In this document: positions 12,716 through 24,700 of the stretch, piece after piece
Layout: each line of letters begins with the position of its first letter
Position numbering within the stretch: the first letter of the stretch is position 1
DNA from: Cymodocea nodosa
Taxonomy: Eukaryota; Streptophyta; Magnoliopsida; Alismatales; Cymodoceaceae
Length of the DNA stretch: 64,000 nucleotides
NCBI GenBank assembly: GCA_036874045.1
Contig: CM072336.1
Coordinates: 25,247,501-25,311,500 of the forward strand
Direction of reading: 5' to 3'
Program-made: the position numbers and the translations under genes
Notes under the pieces: generated by a model
Told to the model about the DNA's origin: nothing
What the model saw: only the letters and a program-made list of their open reading frames with translations
The model's database searches: none

Positions 12716-13212
12716 CAGTTTGTACATTGGGAATCGAACAAAAATAAATTTAAAATCTGCTTAATTCTAAAATAAACTTGGAATTTTAATTTCAAAAAGA
12801 AATAAAATTTTAGATTACAATATATAAACATGATGATATATGTGAATCCTGTATCGAAAATTCTTAGATATTCTTTAATTATTAACAGATGATATATGAA
12901 TATTTAATAATATAATTGTATAACATATCAATTGAATAATGTAATAATTTTTTTAATTAATTACTTAAATTATTTATTGAAATAATTACTTAATCAATTA
13001 ATTTAAAATAATTACATCACATTATTATCACACATAAATATAAAATTCTAATTTTGTCCGATTCTATATTTCTGTGCAAATACTTGAATTTTAATTTCTA
13101 TCTATTTCTTATATATACATAAATACCTGTATTTTAAATTCTATTTTCGTTTTATTTTGTAAAATTTTAATTCTTATTTTACAAAATTTCAATTTGACGT
13201 ACACAAACAAAT
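12716..13212. mobile_element. AT-rich MITE-like element, copy 3
   Basis: The left end AGTTTGTACATTGGGAA resembles the inverted right end (reverse complement GTTTGTGTACGTCAAATTGA). The size and AT-rich interior are like copy 2. Ends are more diverged than in copies 1 and 2. Confidence 0.4.
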
Positions 13213-13529
13213 TCTTAAATGCCATCTGAATTTCCCCTTTTTTAAGTCCAAGTAGTGATTTATAAAGAACCTCATTAATTGTTAAGTGGCATGGTAAGGA
13301 ACTAAGTTGATATTATTAGCAAACCGCAAGAGATCAGGAACTTATGCTATAATTGTCCGTACCTAAATATTTTCCTAAACAGAACGTGTGGTTTTAAAAC
13401 ATAAAGTATAGAATCTTAATCACTGTAAAGTTCAGGTAGGTGGAAGGTCCTTTGCCTGATGATAAATTTGTTTCCATCCCAGGCAAGGAGTTGCTTTCTT
13501 CTTGCCCGAGTATAAATTCTTTTTCCATT

Positions 13530-13760
13530 CTAAGCAAAGGTTCTGCAACAGTTATTAGCCCAAGTGAAGGCTACTCCCAAGAATGAAAGATCTATTAAGC
13601 CACCAGGTTCACGGACAAAAGAGCAGAAATAGGATGAGAGGTATGAATACGACCGTTTAAGTGTATCATCTGAGAAGAGCACAACATTAAAATCCCAAAT
13701 GCAAAGAAAGGAGTACGAGGGAAGCCCATGAAGCCGAGGTATATCCATGTCTAATTGTAG
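13530..13760 (-). mobile_element. L1-type LINE endonuclease fragment
   Basis: The minus-strand frame contains IWDFNVVLFSDDT, then FVREPGGLIDLSFLG, then FTWANN. This is the order of conserved blocks (GDFN, L.DL...G..FTW.N) in the apurinic endonuclease of plant L1 elements. Fragment only. Confidence 0.75.
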
Positions 13761-13977
13761 ATGGTGATTGGGTTTTTCCTTCCACTAAAGATTCAGCAAG
13801 GTTCTGGTAGCTCTTGGGATTTGGATCTCCCTTTTGAAGATTCAGCAAGAGGTGCAGGTTGGTGGGTTGTCACCCAATGAAATTAAATTAAAATTGAGTG
13901 ATGTTGTATGTAGATGGAACGAAACACTACTATGTTTGGGATGGAAGTGGCTTGGCCCATTTGCAACACTTGAAAAA

Positions 13978-14036
13978 ATAAAAATAATAATAATAATAAT
14001 AATAGAAAAAAAAAATATATATATATATATATATAA
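13978..14036. repeat. (TAA)n and (TA)n microsatellites
   Basis: A run of ATAATAATA followed by an A tract and a run of TATATA. A second (TA)n run lies at about 14168-14187. Confidence 0.95.
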
Positions 14037-14589
14037 ATAACATTCCACTTTTGCTTATCTGGCATGGTTAAAATACATGCAAATTTATTAAGGTTGAGGT
14101 CAGTAGATGATATGGATGAATCCGTACAATGCATAGATTGGACTAACATCAGGTACAAAAATGTTATGCATATATATATATATATTTAAATTTAACACAT
14201 ACTTATTTAAGAATAAGGATAGAAATCACGAGATAAAGAAAGAAGAAACTGAAAAAAATCCTTACTGGTAAAATAAAAAAGAGAGTTGATTTACTGAAAG
14301 TACCAACAAATTACAGGTGTTTAAATTTTACTAATTCTGCATACAAGACTTACGCGAAAATTTAAATGTACGATGAATAAAATAAAATTATAATTATATT
14401 TTTATACCAAGATAATAAATTTAATCGTAAGTATAAAATTTAAAATTTAAATGTATATCAATATGATAAAAGTAATTTGACATCGCTGGAATACACCTAA
14501 CCATTCATGATCGATGTTTATAATAAATTTAACCGACTAGTTGTTCTATTTAATACGGTACACTACTGACCTTTCTGTCTAGTTCGGAC

Positions 14590-15730
14590 AAAGTGTAGTG
14601 GAGTCGGTTGTCTGCGGGAAGATTCGCTTCTACGGCAATCCAACCATCCGTCGTCGCCGACCGACACGACTCAAAAGGTGAAAGGGAAAACATCGGATTG
14701 GAAGAATCCGTCCCTTGTTCGTCACCGTTTCCCCCTGCCCGATCTCCTCAAGTTGCGGTTTGTCCACTCCCTGGAGGTACTGTTATCTAGGGTTTCCTTG
14801 GTGCTTGTGCTCTTCCCTTTTTGACGTGTTTCCGCGTGTCAGATCGAGGGACCTGATGCTCAAGCTTCGCAATATATATATAGATTTTCTGCTTTAGGTT
14901 TGCGTATGTTGTTCTTCCTTTGTTGCTGCTGTTATCGAGCTATTTTTTTGAGGTGTTTTTGAGTGAAGATTGGTGCAGTGAAATGCCCAGACTTTCTTGA
15001 TTTCTTCGTTTATCTGGAATACGAAAGTTTGAAAGCTTGAAAGATGCAAATAGTGGTCTTTTTGTTGGGCGTGCTTTTCTTTAGTTATTACGGGGGCGGC
15101 TTTTGCGGTTCTCGAATGCCAAAATATCATAAATTTGCCGTGTTTTGTCTGGGCATGCTGCTTTTGTTGCCGTTCTACTAGGGTATCACTACGAATATCT
15201 GTTCTTTAGGTGAATTTCATGCAATATGTATATCTTTGGTGATTTGTTTTCTCCGTTCTTCTCTTTATGCTACATGTGGTAGTAAAACTGTGAGTTTCCA
15301 CCTGCACGTGACTCTCCTATCCATGTCCCTGCATAGTCTTTAGTAGGGATAAAAACCTTCTAGAAAGCCTTTAATGACACCACATTACAAAATATCTACA
15401 TGATATAATGACTATAATCCTCAAAAATAATTGATTTTTATGAATCGTAGTTGAGATTCTATGTCTTCCTTGCTCCTCCAAATCAGGAACCTGTGGTTTT
15501 TTATGGGTGTATATGACGTATTGGATCTCTGTTTGAACATTATCAAGATTGTGGTTCTACCTATGCCAGCTATTAGTTTCAGAATTTGAATTTTTGATGT
15601 TGTTGTATGGAGTTTGTGATCCATCTTTGTGTTATCAAGTGACAGATCTATCTGATGAATCAAAAGAAAAAGAAGTTAGTCTTTGTTATTGGAACCACTG
15701 GGCAATGTGGAATGATTGCAGCATGATGCG
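14590..15730 (+). promoter_or_regulatory. Probable 5' untranslated leader and leader intron of the Raf-like kinase gene
   Basis: The stretch 14590-14850 is noticeably GC- and CT-richer than its surroundings, as plant 5' leaders often are. It contains possible donors (for example GAG|GTACTG at about 14777). A good acceptor, ATTGCAG, ends at 15721 just before the predicted ATG at 15731, and an in-frame TGA at 15713 blocks upward extension without splicing. Transcription start and leader splice are inferred, not seen. Confidence 0.45.
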
Positions 15731-18700
15731 ATGGAGAGCAGAAATGAAGGGCTTAGGCCTGCAAACCATCAAAGGTTTGCACAGGATCCTTCCAGTTCTG
15801 CAAATAATAGTTTTGTCAGCCCTTTGGAGGGTAATGAATCAAGCATCTCTGCTGTTAGACCCACCAATTACTCCATCCAGACCGGAGAGGAGTTTTCTCT
15901 TGAGTTTATGAGGGAAAGAGCAAATACCCGAAAAAACACTGTCCAGAATGTATCCGGTGACACAAATACTGCTACTCGTTATGTTGATCTGAAAGGAATG
16001 TTGGGAATTTCCCGCACAGATTCTGAAACTATTTTTGCTGAAGTTCCATCACATTCAACTGAAGAAAAAGCCTGCATTAAGGGCGTAGAAAAGAAAAACA
16101 TCTCTGAAATTGGAAGGAAAAGTTCTTGTGAATCCACAAGGGAAATCCAACGGGCCTCAATAAGTGATGGAAGCTACAGAGGAAACACTTCTGGGTACTC
16201 TTCTTCAGTCTCTTCTGATAATTCATCATCTAGAGTAAGGTTTCTCTGCAGTTTTGGTGGTAAAATCTTACCCCGACCTAGTGATGGAAAACTCAGGTAT
16301 GTAGGAGGTGAAACACGCATTATACGAATCAGTAAGGGCATTTATTGGCAGGAGCTCATGCAGAAAACGCTTAAAATTTACAACCAGCCTCATACAATTA
16401 AGTATCAGCTGCCTGGTGAGGATCTGGATGCACTGATATCGGTTTCCTGTGATGAAGATCTGCAGAATATGATGGAGGAATGTAGTGCCCTTGATGGTGG
16501 TGATGGATCACAGAAACTTAGGATGTTCCTTTTTTCTTCAGTGGATATCAATGATGCACAATTTGTTTTAGGCAATGCAGAGTCTGATTCTGAGATTCAG
16601 TACATGTTTGCTGTAAATGGCATGGGATCTGGATCTGGAATGGACTCTAGTGGTCATGGTTTGGAAAGCATGTCAGGAAATCATCTGAATCAGTTGCTAG
16701 ATTTTGACACTGGAAATGATCCATTTATGGTGAAAAGAACAGAAACAAGTTCAGCCCCAGAGAATGCTGCACCTCAGATGGACAAGTCAACTTCTGCAAT
16801 TCTTCCTTCTACATCGATGCATGCAAATGTTCCTAAGTCCAATTTACATTCTTATCAGGGACAAGATGATCACTACTTGGTTTCATCTGGCCATCCTCAG
16901 GAGCCTGTCCACAAAATGGATAGCAGGATTTCAGTTCCATTATCATATGATCATAGATCACAATATGATGATTCCGTTGGATCGTCCATCCCAGGCAAAG
17001 GCAGTGATTCATCAATTTTACTGCAAGGTGTGTCTGGAGGTTTGGTCACACATATTCCCCCAGCACTTGATAACAACGTGGTTTCAAATCTTGGTGGCTA
17101 TTTTAAACAAAACAATGCAAGTGAAAGGGTCCAAACTTTGGATAATGATTATGTTACTAGAATGCGTCAACTTGATGGGTGTATCCAATGCTCTTCGCAA
17201 CCTGATGAGGGACAACATTTGAATATTGTGCAAGAGCCTCCACTAGGTTGTCAGAATCCTGACCGGGCATATGAATCAAATGATGATGACTCTTATGCAT
17301 CCAGTGGAACATTTATTCATGGTTTAAATGAGTCTGGTATGACTGATTGCAGCAGTAATGATCCACCTCGAAGACCCAATCGAGTATTTCATTCTGAACA
17401 CATCCCACGTGAGCTGTCTGAGTTAAAGAACCGTCTTTCCAAATCTGATGATTCTATTGCTTCTCAGCTTGTGGCACCTCAATTATCATCAGAAATTCCA
17501 CCCCCAGTTTTGGTCCCTGAGTCCATCAATTCATTTCAGGGAAGAGAACTGTTTTCTCAGGTTGAGCATCCTTTGCCAGCAAAACAATCATACCTTAATG
17601 TTCCAAATATCAAAGATGAACAATTGCAATTTGAAAAATATAAAGAGACACCTAAAGCCCCTATCCATGTGAAGCATCATGAAGCTGTCTCAGACCATGA
17701 GGTTCGAGATGCATTGATTCATATTGAATCATCAACTGGTTGGAATGGGCACAATCAACATGGAGGCATGGCTAATCCAATGGTGGACACAAAACATCAT
17801 AGTGAAATTCGTACTGATGCAGAGGGTTCAATGACAAGGCTACAAAAATCAGATGTACATGGTGCTAAATCAGGCAGCTTTGATGACAGAAAATCTGTTG
17901 GTGAGGAGGCTCTTCAACATAACATTGATGCAAGCAGGCATGCAAAAGGTTCTTCAGGATCTGATGTGGGAAAAGCTGATAGCCATTTGAAGCATCCCTC
18001 AACTAATGCTTCAGTTTCAACTGAAAATGAATTGCAAGGAGCTACCATCAAAAAGCAGATTGATTCTTCTTCCAAATTGGAAAATGATCCACCTTTTTCT
18101 CATTCTGGGAACCCTTCAAGTGTAACTCAACCAGGGCCTTCAGAATTTGATTCTATAGCACAAACGAGTGATATCCTTATTGATATCAATGACCGCTTTC
18201 CTCCCAATCTTCTTTCTGATATCTTCAAAGCTAGAATTGCGGAAGATTCATCAAGCATTTTGCACAATGATGATGCCAATTTGAGTGTTAATGTGCACAA
18301 TCCTGAACCTAAAAGATGGTCATTCTTTAGAAATTTGGCCCAAGATGCTGAGTTTGATGGCAAAGACGTTTCTCTTATGGATCAAGACCATATTGGCTAT
18401 CCTTCACCTTGTTTGGCAGTTGAAGAGGGGCCTCCAAGAAATTATGCATTTGCACCTTCGAACAATAGAGAATTTAAAATGGCTCAGGGAGATTCTGAAG
18501 TTGCCTTTCGTGGGAAAATGCAAAATGAAATATCTCCTTCCAATCGTGATGTTGTTGCTCCTCAACAAGAGCATTTACCTCATGACAGAGGCAGTGAAGG
18601 TTTGTTGGCTGACAATCATTTTCAGAAAGTAGGGGAGGATCAAAAATCACTCGTCTCAGAATATGAGGTATAATTTTAAGCCCTTTTACAATATAGTTAT

Positions 18701-21700
18701 CCTAACTTGTTTTTATAAACATTCATCCTTTTGTAGGAAGGTAACATGAATACTGGATATGATGGCCAACACACACATTCTTCCATTGATGATTTAGATC
18801 TTACTAACTTACAGGTATTACTATAGCTTAACTCTCTGTTTCAATACGGTGCAACAATCTTATTATTTGATTATCTTGTTTTTCTGTAATATATCAATGT
18901 TTTGAAAGAGGAATTTCTGTTTTTTCATTGTCCTGCTTGTTCCAGCCTATTATTTGGGCATTTCTGCTTTCTATACTCTATTTGGTGCAAAGATAATGAC
19001 CAACTATTGCATGCAAATAGTAACTTATTATGAAAGTCACGTGCTTTACATGCTTCAGAGTACAATCCCTGGGTGACCATTTTGAGTGCATATGCAAATC
19101 GATTCTTTTCACTGAATGGAACTCACTTTTTTGGATTCCGGATTTAAAAACTTCTATCTTAGAATCTTTGAGTTTTCATGTGGGAAAAAATATAAGCTTC
19201 AATTTACATTTTTTTGAGAGTGGTTTATGTAATTTGTTTGCATGTATAACACTGATGTATTTTTGAGTTTTGGTTATAGACTTATTGCTATATAACAAAA
19301 TTTTCTAATTTCGTACTTGTTTATAATTATGTTATATTTATTACTGTTACTGCATATTATTGTTTAGAATCCTTTATTCTATTTTGATATTCTTAATTAG
19401 CCATGGTTCAGGGTAGCTTATTTTTGTATATTACTTAAAGAAATGGTTCATGTCAAACAATTTTGCATTAACTTAACATTTTTTTAATACAAACAGATGA
19501 TAAGAAATGAGGATCTTGAAGAACAGAAAGAGCTAGGATCTGGAACATTCGGAACAGTTTATCATGGGAAATGGAGGGGTAGTGATGTTGCGATAAAACG
19601 GATAAAGAAGAGCTGTTTTGTTGGGCGCTCTTCTGAGCAGGAGAGACTGGTGAGATGTTTGTGTTTGTTTTGCATGAGTTTTCTTGAAATTCTAAACTTT
19701 TATGCTTGTTCTGTGATCTTGGCCAATTTGATGCCGTAAATGCCTCACCTTTATTATAAATGACTAAATATTGTATCTCAAAGGTTAGGAACTCATTATG
19801 GATTTATTTCTTGTTGAAAATAGCTTAGCTGTCTTTTATGTTTTAATTCCATTTTTCAACATGTTTGATGATGATGATCATCTACTTTTATTAGACTGTG
19901 GAGTTTTGGAGGGAGGCGGGGATCCTTTTAAAGCTTCATCATCCAAACGTAGTGGCATTTTATGGTGTTGTTGAAGATGGACCGGGTGGAGCACTTGCCA
20001 CTGTAACAGAATACATGGTCAATGGTTCTCTTAGACATGTTTTGCTGCGAAAGGATAAGTAATTCCTGCTGTAGTTTTTGTATAGCAATTTGACTTTGGC
20101 TAATCATTACTCTATTTTAAGATAATCTTGAAATGAAAATGGCAGGTACCTTGATTTACGCAAGCGCCTCATAATTGCAATGGATGCAGCCTTTGGAATG
20201 GAATATTTGCATTCAAAGAATATTGTGCACTTTGACTTGAAATGTGATAATTTACTTGTGAACCTCAAAGATCCTCAAAGACCAATTTGCAAGGTCAGTC
20301 ATAAAGTTTTAATATGGTGTGTCGAAACATAAGAAATGGGTGGATGTATTTTTATTCATAAGCAAACAATGCCTCAATATATAGAGACTACATACAAGGA
20401 GCAAATCACTCTAGTAATGCAGGACTAAATCCACTTACAACACAAAATCTTAATACATTATTTTTTCTAATATTTCTCCTTAAGTTGGACCATCCGACTT
20501 GCAACAGACTCAATAAATAACTCAATAACAACTGAATAAACATAACAAGAAATAACACATACATAGAGGAATATAAAAATCAATTGCTGTAATAGAAGTA
20601 ACAACAATGACAATTGAGAACTTTATCTCAGATAGTAGGATGACCATTAGATACATTTCAAGGCATGAAACCAAGTGCCATGGCACTGGTAATAATCTAA
20701 GAATTATGTCCAGACAATAGTAGAATAATTATCAGATAATACAATTCAGAGTAGTAGGATAGATAAACATGTGGTTTATCCTTAAAAAGTAGGTAGATAG
20801 ATGTGAACTACCCTCAAGTTTTTTTTTTTTTGAAATTTTTTTGATTTATTTTCTATTTTTTTACTTTCACCTTTTCTTTTCTAATTTTTTATGAGATAAT
20901 AATTTTTCCTTCTTTTCTCCCCTTTTCTCTTTTTTTCCTTTTCTTCTCCATTCTCTCTCTCCTTCTCAAATCTTCTTCTTTCCTTTTTTCTCTCACTATT
21001 TCCACTCTTTTTTTTTCTTTTCTTTCCTTTCCTCCTCTTCTCTTCACCTCTTTTGTTGACAACTCATTTGTCTGCAGCGCTAATGGTTGTAGGTGGTGGC
21101 ATTGTCCAAGGTAGCAAAGCTAGAATACATACATGTTGAAGTCATTAGTGGTGTGTGGTGACATTGGGGAGAGGTTTTCTAAAGAGGTTGGTGATAGACA
21201 AAAAGTGGGGTTGGTTGAGTGATGACATTTACAACAATAGGGATAGATCAAATGTTGTACCTTGTGCAAAGGTTGAAGGAAAATGACGTTGATGTGAGGA
21301 TGCGATGGACATTGGATAATGCAGTGAAAGGAACCTTTTGATTTTTGTAGGAGGAGGAGGAAACCCTTGGGTTGTACTTAATTGTCACCTTGGTGAAGGA
21401 AATGGAGATTCAGGAAGTAATGGAGTAATGATAGGGTGAGTGGTGGTCGGTGTCTAGGAGAGGGAGAGAGGTAGGAAACTTGAAGGTCATAAGAGGAGGA
21501 AGATAGGAGAGAGGACCTTGAACTTTCCTGTTCTGAGCTATCACATTTATTCTGATGTCCTTGATATCACAAAAGTATTGTTACTATGGTGGGCTTATGG
21601 TCAAAGCTTATGCACATGTCCTTTGCTAGTACAACAGAAGTAAGTTGGATTTTTTATTTTCCATAATACCCTTCTAATATTGTGAGAATTATTAGCATGT

Positions 21701-24700
21701 CTTCAACAATTTTATGGTTACCAAGTGCTTAATTTAGCTTATTCCTACATAAGATATATTCACCATAAAAGGAAATGTTAATTCAATTTTTATCTTATAT
21801 ATAAAGAATATTCTCATGCAAATTAAACTTTTATAAGGCAATAAAAAATGAGAAAAACTTTATAATAGCCACCATAGGGTAAAAACCAAAAAATCATAAA
21901 CAAAATTCATTCTCCTTGGATAAGCAAAGGATGAATAATCCTACATCAAGTAATACATGAAAAAGGAATTTTGAACTCATGTCTAAAGAGTAATCATGCT
22001 AATTTCGAATTTAATAAGTTGAATAAAAGCTTATATATGCATTAGCATGTCTGTGTAGGCCATACTCCTTGAAGTGCTCGTATAGGTGCCACAGCCATAA
22101 CAAAAATTAGGTGTTTTATGCTTAACGTTTTCTAAGTATCTGAAACCTAATTGGATGCCTTGTTCATCCATCATCTCCAACCTCATGCAATCATATTTAT
22201 ATGGATATTTAGAGTAATTTGACCATTTAAAATTTGATTTTATAAGAATATTATACAACAATATTATGATTTTTCATTATGTATTTTATTAATAAAATCT
22301 ATGCGTCATGACTTATTCTTCATATTTTTATAATACTTTTTTTTATATAAGTTTCTCAATCTATTAATGGGGTGGGGGTCCAACAAAAAAGAGATTACAA
22401 TATAAGGAGCAAAAAATGGTAAACCCCAAAACCTTAGGACCTCCTAAAATTGGAGCATCCTTGGGCACCCAAGAGCAGCCAAGTTGAAATGGGACTAGGG
22501 AGCTGAGAAATATTTCCATATTCAATATTCTGTCTATGCTGAAGACCAAGTTTGGCAAGCAAGGTGGTTTCATTCTCTGAAACCATGACCCAAGTTTTGA
22601 ACTTGATGGATTAGAGGAAAAAGATTTAGCCAGACAAATCTGTTAATGGTGGTTAGGCATACACCATCCCGAATGGTCCTATATTACACTTGAGAGTCAA
22701 TTTCCACCTCAATTGATTCAAGGTTGAAACCTTTAGCAACACAATTAAGGAGACCTTGATAAACAGCACTTATTTCTGCTAAAATACAGTCAACAGGACC
22801 ATAATAACAGCTGAAAGCAAAAACCAAATCTCCTTTAGAGTTCCTAAGAACTCCTCCAGCCGCATGACCAGCAGCAGCAGCCCCATCAGTGTTGGGTTTA
22901 AAGAAATTGAACTCAGGTTTACCCCAATTCAGGCACAGCCCTCCCCTCACGGCATCCTGTGGGGAAAAACCATCCAGATGCAGGAAAAACCATATTTTTA
23001 TAGTACTGTATGGTGCATAATCTTGAGCAATTAACATATGATTTTTAGTATTATGTACATATATTTAACATGTTTCACATCATTTACAATTTTGTGTGAT
23101 TCCTATTATGCTTTTTATTGACAAAATCTATGCTTCATGACTTATTTTTCATATTTTCATGATATTGACAAAATGGTTCCTGGCCAATGCAAATATCTGG
23201 ATGCCTTGAAAAGCATGATGTAGTCTATTACTACATAAAAGATCAATGGCATATTATTGCTAAAGTTTCTCAAGGTTTATTGTCAAGCCTGCACTCCCTC
23301 AACTGTTCTCTTTTCCGTGTTATAGCAAGGACGTGTATTTCTATTCTTTTTGAATTTTATTATCTAATTTAATAGTTTTCTTTTTTACCAGAGGATTGAA
23401 GTATTTTTTGTTAAGAATGCATAGTTGACATGGAGAGACCCTACATCATAAATTATAGAGTGAGAAACTGCTTGTTGCATAATTTTACTGGCAAAGTGCT
23501 GGATTCTTTACTTCTCTTTTCAATTATGGTCAAACGTTTGCTAGACGAGAATAAATCTACTAATTTGATACATTAGAATGTTACACCTGCTCATTTGCTA
23601 TGTTTTTAGCAACTTTTTTTTTCCCCATGTTGCATTTGTTACTGTTGAAATTTACCATAATTCCTTTCTTAATTAGGTAGGTGACTTTGGCTTATCAAAG
23701 ATTAAACGAAATACCTTGGTCACTGGTGGTGTGAGGGGAACCTTACCATGGATGGCTCCAGAATTATTAAATGGCAGCAGCACCAAGGTTTCTGAAAAGG
23801 TTGCTTCCCAACTTTCGAACTTCATTCGTGGAAATTAAGCTTTGTTTTCATGTTGTACTTTCGTCCAATGAAAATAGTAGACATGTTGGTGAAAATACGG
23901 TAAAAACATGATACATGGTTATTAAGATGTCAAGGTTCTAGATGCTCATTGAAATATCCCCTTTCTTAAATTTTTATATATATTTTACATATTTATAAAT
24001 ATTTAATAATAATTATGTATAATTTTAACTATTTTATTTCGTAAATGACATTAAAATACATAAATATTCTTAAGATAACATCGAAATATACCTTTAAGTT
24101 TTTTTGCATGGAAATGCGTAAAAAAACATATACTTGAGAAAAATTCTATGATACTCTTATTTACTTCACAAAGAAATTACTGCCACTTTGAAGTTACAAG
24201 TGTGAAATTTTAAATTTAAATCTAACAATCCATATTTTTGATTGAATGATCAAGATTTAAGAACTATGGTACCTAGTGAAATATTTTGTACTCTTGTGGA
24301 TACTGTAGATGTACTTTATATTTAATTAAATAAACTTATCAAAAGATCTGCCTAATTAGGATAAGGCAAGGTGAGTATCGAAGGCATGAGCATATCTCAC
24401 TTGGGTGCCTAGGCAGCACCTAGGTGGCAGGTGCTACCTAGATGCCCACCTTAATAAGTATGCATGGAAGTCTACACAGAGCTTAAAATCTGTGAATTTT
24501 GATAATAGGGAAAGCTTCTATAAAAATCTGCAAAGAATATGCAAAAATGTTTCCAATTTTTCCCTAATTTTTGTAATTTTCCTACTTATAAAGTGTTGGT
24601 GACTTGTAAAAACAGTAATTATTTGAAACTTGATGAGAGGAGAAAGAACCTCTTTTTTGGTGTGCTTTGGTGTTGCTAGAAAAATTGTCCTTGGTGGTCA

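Larger units (their letters stand above)
9435..14590. other. Intergenic region between the divergent SNF2 helicase and Raf-like kinase genes
   Basis: No host gene is visible on either strand. The region is AT-rich and filled with MITE-like elements, L1 pieces and microsatellites, which are listed separately. Promoters for both genes must lie at its two ends. I see no unambiguous TATA box tied to a known start site. Confidence 0.7.
20294..23676. other. Kinase intron 5 (3.4 kb) enlarged by retroelements
   Basis: The flanking exons join as [13 protein letters not shown] with no missing residues. The intron contains a short-LTR element piece (20320-21560, minus), an L1 RNase H fragment (within 22335-23104, minus) and duplicated flanking DNA (22276-22334 and 23105-23163). 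Confidence 0.85.

Noticed and set aside
15549..15911. 120-codon plus-strand frame overlapping the kinase start
   Set aside because: It runs out of frame with the PB1-kinase open frame and has no recognisable domain. It covers the likely leader intron.
16764..18632. Several 60-150 codon frames inside the large kinase exon on both strands
   Set aside because: Shadows of the 979-codon exon, whose frame carries the conserved PB1 domain.
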